A DNA stretch of 64,000 nucleotides. Source: Cloeon dipterum (lineage: Eukaryota > Arthropoda > Insecta > Ephemeroptera > Baetidae). The stretch covers positions 21,004,335-21,068,334 of the forward strand of contig NC_088788.1 in NCBI RefSeq assembly GCF_949628265.1. The letters are read 5' to 3'. Under the pieces are notes generated by a model, which saw only the letters and a list, made by a program, of their open reading frames with translations, searched no databases and was not told the DNA's origin. Shown piece by piece: positions 61,851 to 64,000 of this stretch (its first letter is position 1; each line of letters begins with the position of its first letter). The position numbers and the translations under genes are program-made.

Positions 61851-61860
61851 CAGACAGACA
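61803..61860. repeat. GA microsatellite grading into GACA repeat (right side of gap)
   Basis: GA units to about 61842, then several GACA tetranucleotides (AGACAGACAGACAGACA), the continuation of the tract left of the gap. Confidence 0.9.
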
Positions 61861-63325
61861 TCTCACAGCAGGTTGGTTTGTTGAGACGAACCCTGGTCAG
61901 CGTTGAAAAGGTTTCTTCCCAAGGGGAAGGGGAGGCAAGTGGGTGTAGCCATTTCCCTGACAATTTTCTAGACAGCTAAAAAACTGCCTTCGTTACTTTA
62001 AGGAAAAAGAATGCAATAGGAATGCAAAGTTATGCATTTACTTCAGCTGATGCATCCGAATTTGAAAAAAAGATGACGAATCGAGTGTGACTCAGAGCTA
62101 AACCCTTTTTGTCTGGGATGGCGGAACGAAAGGATAAAAGTGATGGCCCCCAAGGCCAAGGGGAAAATACGCGGCCAGACGGGCAAAAAGGCTCAAACTT
62201 CAAAGGGGGGAATTATTATCATTATTATTGCCGGGCCGGGCAGCCGTGCCAGCGGCTTTTTCCTCGGCGGCCAAAAATACTGCTTTACGCCTCTTGCTTG
62301 CTTGTTTATTTGTTTATGTGCGCGGTCTGCAAGAGTGGTGTGTATAGTGCAAGTGAGTGCCTCGCCAGTGGTGGCTAATTAACGCGCTCGGCTCGATTTG
62401 CTCGCAATTAGCAGCACCGCCGCTGCGAAAACGATAATGAGCGACGCAGTTCAATGTCAACGTTCGGCCGATAAAGCGGCCGAATCGCAATCACGGCCGC
62501 GGCAGGGCACCAACCTAATCGCCGACCAACATGCAATCTGGCTCCATCGAATGCGTTCAATACGGAAACAGAAGGGGTTGGGGGAAGAAAGAAATGACTT
62601 TCAAATCATTAAAGACTCATACACCTTTTGAATGAACAACGTTGCTCACCGCAATGCCAAACCCCCGAAAATGCAGTAAATTTGGCACATCTGTATTGCA
62701 GAAGAGCACATACTCATTTTAACCCATGGCATTTGAATGAAGACGTTTTTAATTGCCTAAAATATATAAAAAAGGTATCACGTCTCTTTTTTATTTATTA
62801 ACGTAAGAATAAAAAGTCATTAATTTTGCTCCTAAACTCAGAAAACGCCCCTAGTCATTAAAATTCGGTCTGATTATTTGCTAATCTGTCGAAAAGGGTT
62901 TGAACGAGGCACGCAATTAACGGGGAAAAAGAAACAGCGGTGTGCATGCCATTACCAAATTCACACGCGATTGCCCCGCTCGAATCGACCACCTTCTTTC
63001 AACCCTCGCGTTCACACACGTGGCCCGGAATTTCGAGGGCTTGAAATCGAGGCTGTTGTGTGTAATTAAATCGTTGCGGGTCGAATGTAGATCAAGATTA
63101 GAGACATAATCCAGAAGGCGGTGGGCGCTCACGCAATTGAGCCGAAAGGTGGCTCATTGTCAGCCAGAATAATGCAACACCAAACTATTCTACGCCAGAA
63201 TGATAATTGTGCCTGGACAGAGATTTTGTAATTCATGAATAAAAACGCTGCTGTAGACGCGATATGCATTAAATCGGCCGTAATTGGCATTACAAATAAT
63301 GAAATAAATAAAACAGGCGGCCGAG

Positions 63326-63345
63326 ACACACACACACACACACAC
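63326..63345. repeat. AC dinucleotide microsatellite
   Basis: Ten AC units on the plus strand in non-coding sequence. Confidence 0.9.
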
Positions 63346-64000
63346 GACGGCTGACCCTGAATGAAAGTGAAAGCGACACCAACCGACCAACAATGAATAA
63401 TATTACATTATTTGCCCCTTGACGTCACTCAACGTGAGAGTACGCGTTGCGCATACACGCGCGCGCGCGAAACAACCACCGCAAATGAACCTGCTGCAAC
63501 CCTTGGGACTAGGCTTTGGCTCAAAATAACGAACGAGAGTGCTTTTGAGTTCGTTAAAGCCAAAACTGGAAAGAAATATTGTAAAAGACAAGTATAACAG
63601 ACTGCTTGAAGGGGGTATGCAGGAAGTCTAATAACATTTTAGCAATATACTGTAAAAAATTCAGACTAGAAATAATTTATGAAGTGTTGAAATATTATGA
63701 TATTAACGCCATGATTTATAAAAGGGGTTAACTGTCTGAACAGATTCAGCATTCATGTCTCTTTAGTTGATTAAAAATGGTAACAAACAAAATAAAAATA
63801 TTAATATCATTTTCTCCAGTACAAGTTTAAGGCCAATATAGACAGGACTTAGCCGAAAATTTGAATAGTCTGGAATCCATGTCGTAAGACAAGTAAATTC
63901 AAAATGAAGGTGATATTTGAAGGTGTGAATTAAGCAGCAGTTAAAATCGTTAATGATTCATTAGTTTCGATCCTTTCACTTGATTTTGGAAATTTCAAGC

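Larger units (their letters stand above)
59291..64000. other. right-end stretch without a supported gene
   Basis: It probably contains the gustavus promoter and first exon. GC-rich candidates lie at 60170-60540 and 60640-60860. It also contains the GA tract with the 500-base N gap, a GC-rich block at 62100-62540 and AT-rich sequence from 63600 to the end. Small ORFs such as 60205-60540 and 62140-62382 have low-complexity runs and no domain. No tRNA cloverleaf was evident. Confidence 0.4.

Noticed and set aside
61206-61979. Long frames crossing the N block in both strands
   Set aside because: They are open only because N cannot encode a stop; the flanks are GA/CT repeat.
62140-62382. Lys-rich small frame starting MAPKAKGKIRGQTGKK
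   Set aside because: Followed by a poly-Ile run from an ATT/TAT repeat and no recognisable domain; no clear splice sites.
1-64000. CRISPR arrays, bacterial operons, phage or integrated viral genes
   Set aside because: No direct-repeat arrays, no compact co-directional ORFs with ribosome sites, and no viral protein signatures; all supported genes are intron-containing animal genes.

Overview
The window is eukaryotic nuclear DNA from an arthropod, most likely an insect. Long AT-rich introns and intergenic stretches surround short GC-richer exons with GT-AG borders. The gene content fits an insect: a moladietz-type DUOX maturation factor, a kraken-type hydrolase, gustavus, and a 7-transmembrane gustatory receptor ending in the TY-x5-QF signature. 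GA/CT microsatellites are frequent, and one 500-base N gap lies inside a GA tract. I cannot name the species. I found no CRISPR array, bacterial operon, rRNA or convincing tRNA. All exon models were built by eye from splice consensus, reading phase and protein-family similarity.

Layout. 1-8.2 kb: no complete gene. A minus-strand signal-peptide exon (1218-1278) may start a gene that runs off the left edge, and GC-rich stretches near 5.1-6.2 kb may hold promoters or first exons. 8.2-14.1 kb (+): six-exon DUOX maturation factor. 14.1-18.9 kb: nothing recognisable. 18.9-21.5 kb (+): LRRC51-like protein, preceded by a possible overlapping upstream ORF. 22.1-23.9 kb (-): kraken/SERHL-type alpha/beta hydrolase, convergent with LRRC51 and divergent from the next gene. 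24.6-30.3 kb (+): full-length MARCHF6/TEB4 (Doa10) ER ubiquitin ligase in nine coding exons. 34.9-44.4 kb (-): CDK5 activator p35 in two coding exons split by an 8.3 kb intron.

45.9-55.3 kb is the most unusual part. It holds a gustatory receptor (-), an unrecognised polytopic membrane protein (-), and a head-to-head pair of small signal-peptide proteins, 214 aa (-) and 168 aa (+), only 191 bp apart at their start codons. These two are paralogues: three intron positions have the same phase, and the exon carrying an acidic stretch, a P-[ST]-G-[IV]-N motif and a short hydrophobic segment aligns almost without gaps. I do not recognise the family, and it is my best candidate for something undescribed. 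56.4-59.3 kb (-): gustavus/SPSB, a SPRY plus SOCS-box ubiquitin-ligase adaptor of exactly 279 codons. 59.3-64 kb: no supported gene; it contains the N gap.

The genes are not an operon and mostly have unrelated roles: peroxide production (DUOX maturation), ER protein quality control (MARCHF6), neuronal kinase activation (p35), germ-plasm or ubiquitin adaptor function (gus) and chemosensation (Gr). The functional link I consider plausible is local: the receptor, the unknown membrane protein and the secreted or membrane pair form a compact accessory-like cluster between conserved housekeeping genes.
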